NCBI RefSeq assembly: GCF_000234665.1
Contig: NC_018325.1
Coordinates: forward strand, 558,512 to 622,511
Direction of reading: 5' to 3'
DNA: 64,000 bases
DNA from: Leishmania mexicana MHOM/GT/2001/U1103
Lineage: Eukaryota > Euglenozoa > Kinetoplastea > Trypanosomatida > Trypanosomatidae
A program made the translations under genes and the position numbers. The notes beneath the pieces were generated by a model. That model made no database searches, had not been told where the DNA came from, and was given only the letters and a program-made list of their open reading frames with translations. Below are positions 30,601 through 39,939 of the stretch, in pieces. Within the stretch, counting starts at the first letter, position 1, and the number at the start of each line of letters is the position of its first letter.

Positions 30601-31995
30601 ACGCACTTCTTCCACCCTCATGTTCCACGGCGGCCCCTCCCGAATCGGTGCGCTAGCTGCCAGAGCAGCGGAACCAGTGTCATTGATGTTGGTGCGCAGA
30701 CCGGCTGACGTGTAAGCGACGGGGTGCAGTGCAATGCTGTCGATGGGGGTGCTAGTCCCAAGCGTCGCGGGTGCCGGTGTGGTGGGCGAGGCGCTGGGCG
30801 CAGCAGCTGGAGCTGCAGTAGGTGTCGACCGTTGTTGCGGTGGCGGTGGCGCCTCACCCCGAGCGATGTTGACAGTCGCATCAGTGTCGATGTGCCACCG
30901 CGGGAGTCGTGTACGTCTTTGGCCGAGCTGCTTTCGAGACTCCGCAGCGATGGTACTGTCCGCGGTACCCTGGTTGTGGCCACTGTCCACCGCTACATTG
31001 CCCTCGTCCTCACACTTGATAGCGGGGAGCGTGGGTTTGAAGTCATCTGGTATGGTCAGAGCCTCAGCCACCGTTTCGGTGGGCGATGCGTCCGTTGCCG
31101 GCGCGGCGGTGCAGCGGAGGGGAAGGCTGTACGCTGTCGAGGAGAAGAGGTCAAGGGCCTTGTGCGTCACCGCTGTGGATATGGCGAGCGTCTGTGCGCA
31201 CCCGCCGCTTGCCTCCTGCGTCGACATTTCAGGATCGGCTGCCATCACAATTTTGGTGGCCGCTGCGCTCGGAAACTGCGGCGGTGGAAGCTGCTGTTTT
31301 CGTGGTGACGCCTGTGGCGAGACTGCAGCTGCCGGCAGAGACATCTTCGGCGACAGCACCGCGGACGCACTTCGTGTGCGACGGCCACAAGTGCGGACTG
31401 GCAACATACATGCCCCGCCACAGCTGCCGAACGCCGTAGGGAATGCCACATTCTGTAAGGTTTGCTGTGGCACCTCCTCCACCGTTGCGGTGGCGCTGCG
31501 GTAGTCCCCAACAAGAGCAGCGGCGCCGTCTCGATCCGCCTCTGCCTCTGCCCCAGTGATGTAGAGGCCGTTTGCGTAGGGGTGTACCATGCCAGGACGT
31601 GTGGCGCGGTCCGCTTCGGGCTCCCCGAACACGGTCTTCCAGTACCGCTGCTGGCAACCGATGCATGGTGAGGAAGGGGAAGACGGCGACGCGCTGCTTG
31701 TCGACCCATCCGCCGCCGCGGACAGAGAGACGGACGACGTTGGTCTCGCCACCTGCCGCACCTCCTCCCGCGCTGTGGTGGAGGACACCACTGCCCTTAT
31801 GCCGAGCCTCTCCGGCGGAATGCGGTTCGAGTGAAAGATGGGCGGGTTGTTGCTAAAGAACACAGTAAAGTAGAAGCACGTGTGCTGCGCCACGTCGGTG
31901 CGGCGTGGAACAGCGCCATCATGGCGGTGATGGCGTCCGCAGTCACCCCCTTGGGCGGTGGCCGCCGCTGCCGAGGTTGTGTCGGTGCCCTTCAT
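27619..31995 (-). CDS. Large protein, candidate folliculin-interacting protein (FNIP/Lst4) homologue with DENN-type core
   Basis: The start is set at the ATG at 31995 (MKGTDTTSAAAATAQGG); upstream sequence is repeat-derived. Product 1458 residues. Ordered blocks are separated by long Ser/Ala/Thr-rich inserts. Their order matches FNIP proteins as I remember them: ALVVLCPP..FRFLLHHADVLRSVLN (about 490-520) for the GVIFSL..FFFSHFPLFESHM block; a helix before PLPMLAPTTSAWVVPVLM (about 590-613); LHEAASFVREYSEDFASAFI (about 677-697); SRVVIFTRDAVLARQLLVIA (about 1013-1040) for the RTVVVG....V.RLLYFL.YF.R block; then a C-terminal domain from about 1105 to 1225. FNIP/Lst4 pairs with folliculin and acts on Rag GTPases at lysosomes or vacuoles in other eukaryotes. 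Identity is inference from pattern, not from a search. Confidence 0.8.
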   Translation of the reverse strand: MKGTDTTSAAAATAQGGDCGRHHRHDGAVPRRTDVAQHTCFYFTVFFSNNPPIFHSNRIPPERLGIRAVVSSTTAREEVRQVARPTSSVSLSAAADGSTSSASPSSPSSPCIGCQQRYWKTVFGEPEADRATRPGMVHPYANGLYITGAEAEADRDGAAALVGDYRSATATVEEVPQQTLQNVAFPTAFGSCGGACMLPVRTCGRRTRSASAVLSPKMSLPAAAVSPQASPRKQQLPPPQFPSAAATKIVMAADPEMSTQEASGGCAQTLAISTAVTHKALDLFSSTAYSLPLRCTAAPATDASPTETVAEALTIPDDFKPTLPAIKCEDEGNVAVDSGHNQGTADSTIAAESRKQLGQRRTRLPRWHIDTDATVNIARGEAPPPPQQRSTPTAAPAAAPSASPTTPAPATLGTSTPIDSIALHPVAYTSAGLRTNINDTGSAALAASAPIREGPPWNMRVEEVRSAKGELRYYRIILTASFAALVTTHIGLMHSMQTRNAATALVVLCPPCGLHFRFLLHHADVLRSVLNRTTEFAIRTVQRFFCLLYSPTQKPKGSQQQVLKGIAALLEAHPEGLETYRAVKMELTNALCLRFPLPMLAPTTSAWVVPVLMRSSLLNVRTRSCTKRVSAKSLGWPSDASSRLASGRSADDASASVGKRISVSAQPSGSACSSPVLLDDILHEAASFVREYSEDFASAFICGLLSLTEGAVGSAGLRSRRRVSNNASIPAGATATASVVNSLTSPDVSGVPPLPSCAQNDSSPIAAHEPSLYFSGSSYTAAAGSRGAPAWLSPYAAYWNSIADKCGPLYSGDDGLIDFGKPAPITVEGYDRASSSSCSVQHVDANAALMAHISAASKITAETPVVSPLRIDAACAAAMSSYSPKLHCLSEENGTETAANPVAHLPPAGGGTTAVPPTSKASSLLMVSDEAFFTPGAHTVMALGSVASSDTVATRSRSEENSPHSSVAPRTAAAPDAAPPAAAATPRLPPKTAGSSTTPSTAKEDEYLLHGGRLSRVVIFTRDAVLARQLLVIAAFLWRGYGCGAATGGCLAARSGAPGRAGASGQQRVARSAAEDVALRNQEAQHMYETAVAAAVASAEYANVPVQWVAEEFSEACLSTLCSRFSSENALLVVVPRQLQCRRMYLRKYVTGTTVLVEEHSGKGARICTTPFPFRCSISKQVVVQPDPTVTTLLREACSLHQCSHGTVRFADVFQRMVEWLHWQSAAAVLSGTAAAVRAASATNTANGSSLTRLFSFDAVWPSSDVSICSASASSGARENNKSSYITTPVATSPDMRLTRSTNKSASSPMYHCDFSWEPESAEENLLPGSMGGAGVLSCSASASASATGGATATAKAAALRAGAMPATSKLLVSHGLVQPPSAFTSASHVVASPVKRASFRLFQWLRLSPTSSWATATRSHPVLSPATLGRMQSVHGVVGGQRSRLLAGDDDEEGVLT

Positions 31996-33056
31996 CAGCA
32001 GAGGGTGACGGCCCAGGCGACGACAGGCTCGACGGTCACACGAGCGGCAACGCGTTGGGGATCCCCCACTGATGTTTCCTTCCGTGTGCACGGGTGTCCG
32101 AGAGAGTGAGTGGGAGAGAGAAAGCAAGCGTACAACTCGCACAGAGAAGTGCGCGTGCACACACACGCACTGGAGAGCCAAGATAAAGGTGCGATGATGT
32201 GCGTAGGAGCGTGCGCAAGCAACGTGAAGAGGAGAATGACGCGTACTTCTTCAAGCTTGTGCGCGTGTGTGTGTGTGACCGCTCCTGCTCGGCGTTCTCA
32301 GTGGCCCTCTGCGCGTGTGTGGGTAACCAAAAAAAAGGTGTCGACTAACGGCTCGACACCGCGACGGCGACGCAGATGGAGATGGAAAGGGAAGTACGAG
32401 AGAGAGAGAGCGGGGGGAGGGCGGGCAGCACCGACAGACACACGAAGCACGCGTCAGGCCAGCGCAGGAAACACAGCAACGAGAAGGGGGAACAAAAAAA
32501 GAAAAGTCAACAAGTCGGTGGCCGCAGACGTTTGACGGTGACCGTCGTCAGAGACTGGTTCGAAGGGAGAAGTGGATGGTCTGCCGTGGCGTCCGCGTCG
32601 TTGCCGTCGAGGAGAGAGAGAGGGATGGATAGTGGTACACGCTAGAAGAATCGAAATTGGAACAGGAAGAGGCAGAGGGTAGTCAGAGAGGTTGAGGTGG
32701 ACGGGGAGGGGGCAAGAAAGCAACGTCACTCGGTACAAGCTGGACCAAGGGAGAACAGAAGGGAGAGATGCGATGTGTGCGTGCGTGTGTAACGGAGGAG
32801 GGGAATGCACAACACACCGATGAGACGAGGGAGGAGGGGGGGGTAAGGGAGGGAGAATGCAGAGGCCCCTTCGACGAGAAAAATAGAAAGACAAGATGAC
32901 AACAAGAAACGCAACACGGACAAGAGATACGCCGTGCACGTGCGGAGAAACAGAGACGGGCACACGGCGTGAGCGACACACGCGGCGAATGAAGCCGGCT
33001 TAACAAAACACTCTAAACATGAACAGAAGACGTGCGGGGGAGGAGGAGGGGGAGGA

Positions 33057-33093
33057 GGAAGGGGAGGGGAGGGGAGGGGAGGGGAGGGGAGGG
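33057..33093 (+). repeat. GGGGA tandem repeat
   Basis: Seven or more GGGGA units on the plus strand, in an untranslated spacer. Confidence 0.9.
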
Positions 33094-35237
33094 CGTGGGA
33101 CCAGGATGACGGTCATGAACAAACAAAAGGTGGCAAGAAGAAGAAGCGGGGATGCACCAGCACAAACAACTCAAAAAAAAAAAACGCACAAAGGCAAGCA
33201 GAGCGAGCGAGGGAGACACGCGCACAGACACGAATCCGAGGCAACGAGACCAACGTGAGGAAGAAGAAGAGGTGAGGACTCAGCAAGCAGATCGGGAAGA
33301 GAGATGAGGGCAAGAGAGAGAGAGAGACAGAGCCGCCGCGCGCACTGTCGTGGAGTAGCCCACACCCACAGACACCGAAGGAGAAGCGACAGGAGAGAGA
33401 CGAGCAAAGCGCGAACAGCCAAGAGAGAACGAGAGTGCACACACCACCTCTCCTTACCGACGCACAAGAATCTAGTTGGGCTACAACAGTTAGCGTGCCG
33501 CAGGGGAGATAAGATATATAAGTATGTATGTATGTATTTGTGTGTGTTGTGTGCGCCGGAGAACGGAGAACGGAGAACAGTAAACGAGCCAAAGATGAGA
33601 AGAACACAGGTGCAGGGGCGGGCGGACACGGAAGGGGCAGAGAGGCACACACACACACACGCACACGCACACACGCGGAGAGGGACGTCCAACAGCCCGA
33701 AGCAAGCAAGACGATGACGACGACGACGACAACACACACACACAAGACAAGACAAAAGAACGCAAGTGGCTAGTAAAGCAGAAGAACCAAAGAAAAAGAG
33801 GAGGAGCCTGAAAGGCACACGGAGTGGCACGCACGCGGTGAGTTAGCACACACAGGAGGCGAGAGTTACACAAATCCAAAAAAAGAAAAAAACCTAAGAC
33901 AAGAGACCGGCGAGAGGACAGTGTCCACACGCACACGGACGCACAGTAGAACGCAGTGTGTGCGTGTGAGAGGGAGAGCTGACGACAAGGCGATCGAGGA
34001 GAGAGAACCAGAGCTGGAAAGGGACGCCGAAGCAAAATAGCGGAGCAAGGGAAAACGAACAGGAGCGACGGGGGAGTCGTTCACCTGCGACACTTGGCAC
34101 AGTATGACGGCGATAAGATGTTGGGCCGGTGTGAGCGAGAAGAAACCGTGACCCTTCTCCCCACCACCAAGCCGCGCCGGTGTTGCTGACTCTCCTCCTC
34201 CTCCTCTATTTTTTGTATCTTTGCCCCGCTCTTCCAAACGCGAGGTGAGCGCTGGGTTGGAGGATGGACGCAGCTTCGCTTTGTTTGCAGCTGCCTCTTC
34301 CCCCCCTCTGCGCCCGCTCTCGCGCTGGCTTCTCTCCTTTCCGGCTACCTCGAAAAGTTGAATGGCTCCGTACCGCCGTATATTGTTGACCCTGTCGATG
34401 CTGACGGTTCGCTGTGTCTGTGTGTGTGCGCGCGCTTGTGCGGCTGTACACCTGCGTGCCAGTGAGAGTAGATCTTTGCTTCTCAGCTTCGGGCACACAC
34501 ACACACGTACGCACAGAGCAGCTTGCACGCAATGTCCTCCCTTCCTCCAACACGCACGGAAGCACACAGCCCAGAACACCTGGGGCACTACGGATTTGTT
34601 TCCGCTTTCGCTTTTTTTTCTGGCGTCGCTGTGGTTGCTGCTGCCGATGATTCTCTGACTTCACACGTCCAGTACCGTGGCGGTACATACGGTGAGGCGT
34701 CGGAGGACAAGGAAAGCGTGTGAGCCATGGTGCGGGTTGAGTGGGAAAAGGGGGGGGCGGGGGTGAGTGGTGGCATGCACGTGCATGTGCGAGAGAGAAT
34801 AAGACAGGTGATAGGACAGCGCGAGGATAAAGCGAAGGGGTGGGGGGGGGGGTGGAGTGGGAGGTGCAGCATCAGAGATGGTGAGCGAGAATGGGAAGAC
34901 AGAGCAGCGAAGGAGGGGGAGGAGGGGGGAGGGGAGTTCTCCCTTACCGTACGACGGACGCTGCGCGAGCGTGGGGTGGAAGGTCGAGGCAGCCGACGAC
35001 TGTGCCTACCTTGTTCGCCTCTGGTGTGTGTGTGTGGAGGGGGGGGGTCGGCAAGAGCCAAAGGAGAGCAGATGCCGTTCACAGGCACGCCTGCGCACCG
35101 CTTACGCGGACACACCAAGAGCCCATGTGTTGCGTGCGCGCCCACGAGACGACGATAGAAAAAAGATGAATGGAGTACGGTGTGCAAGAGCAGGGCGCGT
35201 CAGGATGGCCACGAGGGTGCCGACGCGTAAGGCGTTC

Positions 35238-35263
35238 ATATATATATATATATATCTATATAT
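35238..35263. repeat. (AT)n microsatellite
   Basis: Alternating A and T with one C interruption. It lies in the likely 3' UTR of the HMG-box gene, about 120 nt past its stop. Confidence 0.9.
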
Positions 35264-35383
35264 GTGTGTTTATGAAGGAGCAGCAGAAGGAGAGGGGGCT
35301 GATGTGAGCAGTGCCCACCTCCCTCATAGTAGTCTCTCTCTTCTCCCTTTCGTTTCTGAGCGTTGCTGCCGTGCGTGGGTGTG

Positions 35384-36235
35384 CTACGACGGGCTGTCCG
35401 GTGCTGACAGTGTCTGCGAGAGAAACTGCTCGGTGCGCTTACTCGCTGCCACCGCGTCATACGGCGCCTTCTCCTCCGCGGACATGTTCCGCCACACGGC
35501 GCACAGCTCCCGCATGCACATCTTGCGCCGCCCCTTCATGTGCGCACGAAACAGCGCAAAGCTGCTCTTGCTGCGCGGCAGGTGCTCCGGGGAAGACTTC
35601 TTGGATGATCGCTGCGCGACGAGATGCGATGCATGCTGCTGCTGTGAGAACAGCCGCTCCACCGAAGGAAGCGCGTCAGGCAGCGTGGCGGCCGATGATG
35701 AGCCCTCCCTCAAGTCGTGCGCTGAGAGTGGAGCTGTGCTCCGTGTCTCCAGTCGTGTCTGCCACGATTGAGCCTCCTCCTCGTAGACGCGCTTCTCCGC
35801 AGGCGTCATGCGTAGCCAAGACAGAGCAGCAGCGCGCACCTGCTCATCATGGTGTTGTCCGCCTTCTGCTGCCGCCATAGCCGGCCGTGGGACTGCGAGG
35901 GCTCTTGAGGCGGCCGCCGCCTCCTTGCCACCATCATCGGCGACGACACCATGGATTGCTGTCAGGTACACCTCGTAGGCGCTGACAGGGCGACGTGGCA
36001 GTCGCTCCCGCGAGGCGGCAGTGCTCTGACAAGACGGCACCGACGTACCACTGCCCTCCGCGCGTTCAGCCGCTGAATGAGGACGTAAGGATGAGTTACA
36101 AGAAAATAGGCCGCCGTCGTTACCGCTATGATGGCCCTTGACAGCGCCGCCGCGCTTTCCAGCGAGCGCGGCGCCGCAGCACGGGCAGAAACGCATTGTG
36201 CACCCGCAGCATCTGCAGGGGCGACCGTGCTCCAT
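35384..36235 (-). CDS. Protein with two HMG-box-like domains and a Cys-rich N-terminus
   Basis: The start is the ATG at 36235 (MEHGRPCRCCGC). A longer frame would need a GTG at 36322, which lies upstream of the predicted acceptor and is not credible. The 283-residue product begins with a Cys cluster, CRCCGCTMRFCPCC (residues 7-20), probably zinc-binding. Box 1 (about 70-165) has PRRPVSAYEVYL....AALSWLRMTPAEKRVYEEEA, with an Ala-rich insertion in its middle. Box 2 (about 215-270) has PRSKSSFALFRAHMKGRR...ELCAVWRNMSAEEKAPYDAVA. These match the aromatic and Pro/Lys pattern of HMG boxes, so DNA binding in the nucleus or kinetoplast is likely; the compartment is not shown by the sequence. Confidence 0.82.
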   Translation of the reverse strand: MEHGRPCRCCGCTMRFCPCCGAALAGKRGGAVKGHHSGNDGGLFSCNSSLRPHSAAERAEGSGTSVPSCQSTAASRERLPRRPVSAYEVYLTAIHGVVADDGGKEAAAASRALAVPRPAMAAAEGGQHHDEQVRAAALSWLRMTPAEKRVYEEEAQSWQTRLETRSTAPLSAHDLREGSSSAATLPDALPSVERLFSQQQHASHLVAQRSSKKSSPEHLPRSKSSFALFRAHMKGRRKMCMRELCAVWRNMSAEEKAPYDAVAASKRTEQFLSQTLSAPDSPS

Positions 36236-36930
36236 CTGTGCAGATGGGCGTGGACGAGGGAGGAGGAGTGCGAGAGACGCAGAACGCTGCGCTTCCACGG
36301 GAGAAGAGATGACGGTGCACACGGGTAGCGAGAGAGAACGAAACAGGAAAAGGAGGTTGCGTGGGTGCGTGCGGAAGACAGGGAGAGAGCAGAGGGGTAC
36401 GGAGTGCCCATTCTCTCCCCCTCCGCTCGGCCTTTTACTTTATTGTGTGTGTCGGTGCATCAGGCGCCGTTGTATGTGTGCGTGTGTGTGAGAAGGCCGA
36501 CGCACGTTGTTCAATGAACGGAACATGCATGTGTGGTGGTGATGGGGGCCAGGGGGTGGCGTCGTGGCGCCGTTCGGGAAGGGGGGCGAAGGAGAAGGGA
36601 GGGGGTGGTCACGAAAAACATCAAGGACAGCATATAACTATACACAACGTTAGGCGCTGCTGTGCGCAACGGCAGACGCGTCTACAACTGCGAGCACACA
36701 CGCGCGCATACACGCAGGCGGAAAATGGCCTCCATTGCAACTTGGCAGCCGAGCATGTTTCTTGAAGGGGGCGATTTCTCGTGTGTGGGCGTGTGTACGC
36801 GGGGTCGTATGGTGACCATCACCAACGCTGCTCGCCCGTCCCCACCCCCAACCTTGTGCGGTTGCTTCTCTAGTCCGTGCGCGCACGTCCGAGTAGGTAT
36901 GGCCCCTCCCCTCCAGGGAGGAGGGGGCAG
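36236..36930. other. Spacer between the HMG-box gene and the RUS-family gene
   Basis: It contains the HMG-gene leader (tract and acceptor at 36292-36355) and the 3' UTR of the RUS gene. No gene seen. Confidence 0.7.
36292..36355 (-). promoter_or_regulatory. Predicted spliced-leader acceptor for the HMG-box gene
   Basis: On the coding strand CCTCCTTTTCCTGTTTCG and a further CT stretch are followed by the first AG at GTGGAAG (36293-36292). It lies inside the GTG-extended frame, which favours the ATG at 36235 as the start, with a leader of about 56 nt. Confidence 0.5.
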
Positions 36931-38958
36931 CTACAGATAATGCACAACCGTGGTGTAGCCCTCATTGCGGACCAGCAACTCGTCAAGCTCCCAGCCAGTT
37001 ATTCGCAGCGCACGCACAAACTCCAGGAACTGCGGGTACAGCCTGTCGTACGATGGGGCGGCGGTGTTGCCACCGTCGTCGCCGTCCACACGACTTGCCA
37101 AGGCCGGAACGACGTACCTCTTGAGGGGCAAATCAGACGTGATGGACGACGGCGACGTAATTTCCTCGAACTCAGCCGGTGAGTACGGTGCGTCACTGGC
37201 GTCACTGTGGCCCGCCTCCAGCGTTCCGTCAGCGCGTAAGGCGGTGATGATGTAAAGTCGCTGGTCCTCAAGCGACTGATTCTTGTGCAAGTCATCGCGG
37301 ACGCCTTTAGCGTGCGTCAGCAGGCTTTCACGGCGCAAGCGCACGGCTCTGTAGTGCATGAAGGCGTAAAAGTACGCCCATAGCTGCCGGTAGGCGAGTG
37401 GCAAAATGTGCGGCGGAAAGACGACGCGCTCCTTCTGCAGTCGCTCAAGCTCCGCCTCCACCTGCGCGGCTTGCCTGCCCGTCTCATCCAAGCGGCGCCC
37501 CGCATTAGGAGCAGCAGTTGCTGCCCCAGAAGGTGATGGTGATGCCACACTGTCCTGGCCCCGCTGCGCTGCACGTGCCGCTACCGACTGGCGCTGCTTT
37601 GCCTCGATGCACTTCAAGCCAGCCTCGTGCTGCCGCTTGGATCGCACCCAGATCTCCGGCACCCCCTCCACAGTGAAGTGCTGGGGTAAGATCACGTAGT
37701 ACGTCATGTCCGTATCGTCGACGAGCAGGGCAACGCCGTGGGACGCCAGGGCTGACTCGACCTGCTGCACCAGTTCGTGCTTGCGCGGTGTCGTCAGACC
37801 GTTCTGATGCTGCAGCACACGACAGAGTGACGCCCCACAGTGGATGCGCAGCGTGAGCGTGGCAGGAAAACAGTACCGGCGGAGAAAGCGGTAGACGCTG
37901 TCGTAGAAACTGTTGCTCGGTGGCGGCACGGCGCGGAGCGACGGCAAGATGAGCAGGCGCTCCGCGGCGTTGGCGCTACGTGGGGAGACGTCGAGGATCG
38001 GCATCACCGACAGCGGCCCTGAGTCCTTCTTGGACGCGATGAGCACCTTTGCTTTGAAGAGGTAGTACTGCTCCAAGCACCACTCGAGGCGAGGGGCGTT
38101 CAGGTGCCTCAGCTGCACCCCACGCACGCCGCGGTAGTTGGCAAAGATGTGAACAGCGCTGCAGAGCGCGAAGACAGCCAAGTTAAGACGCCTCGACGTG
38201 GCAGGGACGATGTAGGCGATGACTATGCCCAAGGCAAGGCCAATGAGACCGCCGACGTGGCCGCGCGTGGCGGCTTTGGCAGCGATGTCTGCGCCGTTGT
38301 TACGGAGCGCGAAGTGTTGAGTGAAGGGCGCGCGCGTGCCGTTGCCGCACACGCTGGCGAGCGCCTTGATGACGGATGCGGCAACCAACACCACACGGAA
38401 GATAGCCTGACCGCCTGGCAGCCATGGAGAACACAGCTCGAGTAGGTGGGCACTGTCATGGATGAAGTCGGTCACCAGCTGCCACGTCTTTGCCCGGCAC
38501 TCGAGGCCTTGCGGGATGACGGAGGCGAACACGACGCTGCCGATCATCCGCGCACCGTCTTGCATCATCCAGGAAAGCGTGGAGCTGGTGAGGTCGGCCT
38601 TCGACTCGCCCACGCCCACGCCAAGGAGCACCGCTCGCGTGCTCAGTGTTGCGGTCACGTTCTTCGCCAACACCTGAACGTGAGCCCAGAAGGCGAACGG
38701 CAGCAGGTCCTCCGTGACGCTACTCGGGTAGCCGTCCGGTAGGAAGATGCGCTCGAGGGCGGTCACCACACGGCGAAGCGCTTGCCGCGCTGATGTCGAC
38801 CCCGTCGGTGTGCTCGGCATCGTCGGAGAGGTGACCAAACCGTCATGCTCTCTGAAGAAGTCCTGCGCATAGACCTCCGCAACAATCTCCACACAGCCCC
38901 CTCGCTGCGGGTTGACGCGGTAGGAGATGCAACTCCCCCCCGTGTACTCCTGCAGCAT
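36931..38958 (-). CDS. RUS family (root UVB-sensitive, DUF647) protein
   Basis: The start is the ATG at 38958 (MLQEYTGGSCISYRV), with CCCAG 2 nt and CACAG about 22 nt upstream; the longer open frame is rejected. The 675-residue protein carries the DUF647/RUS core at about residues 55-330: RIFLPDGYPSSVTEDLLPF, STRAVLLGVGVGESKAD, LSWMMQDGARMIGSVVFA, and GHVGGLIGLALGIVIAYIV. These are hydrophobic stretches typical of the family (RUS1-6 in plants, RUSF1/C16orf58 in animals). In plants RUS proteins act in light signalling, auxin transport or plastid processes; the biochemical role is unsettled. The C-terminal half (about 330-675) is less conserved, with a Gln/Ala-rich helix near 500-545 and an ordered end. 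Confidence 0.88.
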   Translation of the reverse strand: MLQEYTGGSCISYRVNPQRGGCVEIVAEVYAQDFFREHDGLVTSPTMPSTPTGSTSARQALRRVVTALERIFLPDGYPSSVTEDLLPFAFWAHVQVLAKNVTATLSTRAVLLGVGVGESKADLTSSTLSWMMQDGARMIGSVVFASVIPQGLECRAKTWQLVTDFIHDSAHLLELCSPWLPGGQAIFRVVLVAASVIKALASVCGNGTRAPFTQHFALRNNGADIAAKAATRGHVGGLIGLALGIVIAYIVPATSRRLNLAVFALCSAVHIFANYRGVRGVQLRHLNAPRLEWCLEQYYLFKAKVLIASKKDSGPLSVMPILDVSPRSANAAERLLILPSLRAVPPPSNSFYDSVYRFLRRYCFPATLTLRIHCGASLCRVLQHQNGLTTPRKHELVQQVESALASHGVALLVDDTDMTYYVILPQHFTVEGVPEIWVRSKRQHEAGLKCIEAKQRQSVAARAAQRGQDSVASPSPSGAATAAPNAGRRLDETGRQAAQVEAELERLQKERVVFPPHILPLAYRQLWAYFYAFMHYRAVRLRRESLLTHAKGVRDDLHKNQSLEDQRLYIITALRADGTLEAGHSDASDAPYSPAEFEEITSPSSITSDLPLKRYVVPALASRVDGDDGGNTAAPSYDRLYPQFLEFVRALRITGWELDELLVRNEGYTTVVHYL

Positions 38959-38960
38959 AA

Positions 38961-38990
38961 CTGGGCGAGGAGTGAATGGGTCTGTGGGCG
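38961..38990 (-). promoter_or_regulatory. Predicted spliced-leader acceptor for the RUS-family gene
   Basis: Coding-strand CACAGACCCATTCACTCC then CTCGCCCAG sits just before TT-ATG. Either AG gives a very short leader and supports the start at 38958. Confidence 0.45.
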
Positions 38991-39939
38991 AGGGAGGGCG
39001 GCGTTGCCGGCGGCAGTGGAGACGGGTGAGCGGCGATGAAGGCACACACACACACACAAAGAATAGGTGAAGAGAGAGCGCAGCCGCTGTGAGAAGCCAG
39101 CCCTAGACTAGAAGGACTGAATGGCGGCTATTACGGAGGGAAGAGACAGAAGGGTGAGTGGCGAAGGATAACCGGAGAGCGCGAGAGCGTGTGCTTGTGT
39201 GTGTGTGTGTGTGTGTGTTTGGACACCACACACGAGTGCCAAACATGTCTCCCTGCCTTTCGACCCCCTCACCCTACCTACAAGCGCCAACCTAACCACC
39301 CACCGCACACGTGCACCCTCGCGACGCGTGAGAGAAGGCGCATGCACAGCGGAGCAGCCACCGCACTGTAAGAAAAAAAAGGTCAATAGAAACGGTGGTC
39401 GCACAAGGAGCTCATCCAGCGTGCACCTTCGTCCAGGCTCCGCTCGCGGCCAACGCGGAAGGGAAGTCGAGGACGGGAGTGTGTGGGGGGGGGGAGGGGG
39501 ACGGCGCGACGCGTGCAGACGTGTAAGTCTGTCAACGAGCACACACACACACACACGCACACAGGCACGATAACGGATAGAAAGCGAGAGACAGGAGAAG
39601 GGAGGGGGCCGCTGCGCGTACGTGTGTGTGTGCGACGGGAGGGAGGAGACGGAGACAGACGGCATCTGGGGGAGTAGAGCAGGGCCGAATTACGTAAGAA
39701 TGTACATACAGCGAGCATGAGAAAAACAAAAGAGATGCGTCGTGGCAGAGGTCACTGGTGGCGGTGGCGGTGGTGAAGAGCGGGGAAGACGTAGTCCCGT
39801 TCATCACAGGCGCGAGCCGCTGCAAGACGCACAGGCGCAGTCACCAGATGCCGCAGTCACAGAAGCCCGTATGAGCAAACCTGCCCTGTCTCTCACCAGG
39901 TGCGGCACGGGCTTATGCGTAGGTGTGTGCACATCTGTC

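Larger units (their letters stand above)
31996..35383. other. Long spacer between the FNIP-like gene and the HMG-box gene
   Basis: About 3.4 kb. The left part is the FNIP-like leader (C/T tract on the coding strand near 32100-32130). The rest is purine-rich on the plus strand with a GGGGA array (33057-33093), TATG repeats (33518-33540), CA arrays (33648-33676), poly-A runs and an AT array (35238-35263). Frames here are repeat-derived; no gene or RNA was recognised. Confidence 0.7.

Noticed and set aside
32548..32566. GGTTCGAAG, looks like a tRNA B box
   Set aside because: It does not match the B-box ending CC, and no cloverleaf or A box is found upstream.
35384..36322. Extended HMG-box protein starting at 36322
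   Set aside because: That codon is GTG, not ATG, and lies upstream of the predicted spliced-leader acceptor.
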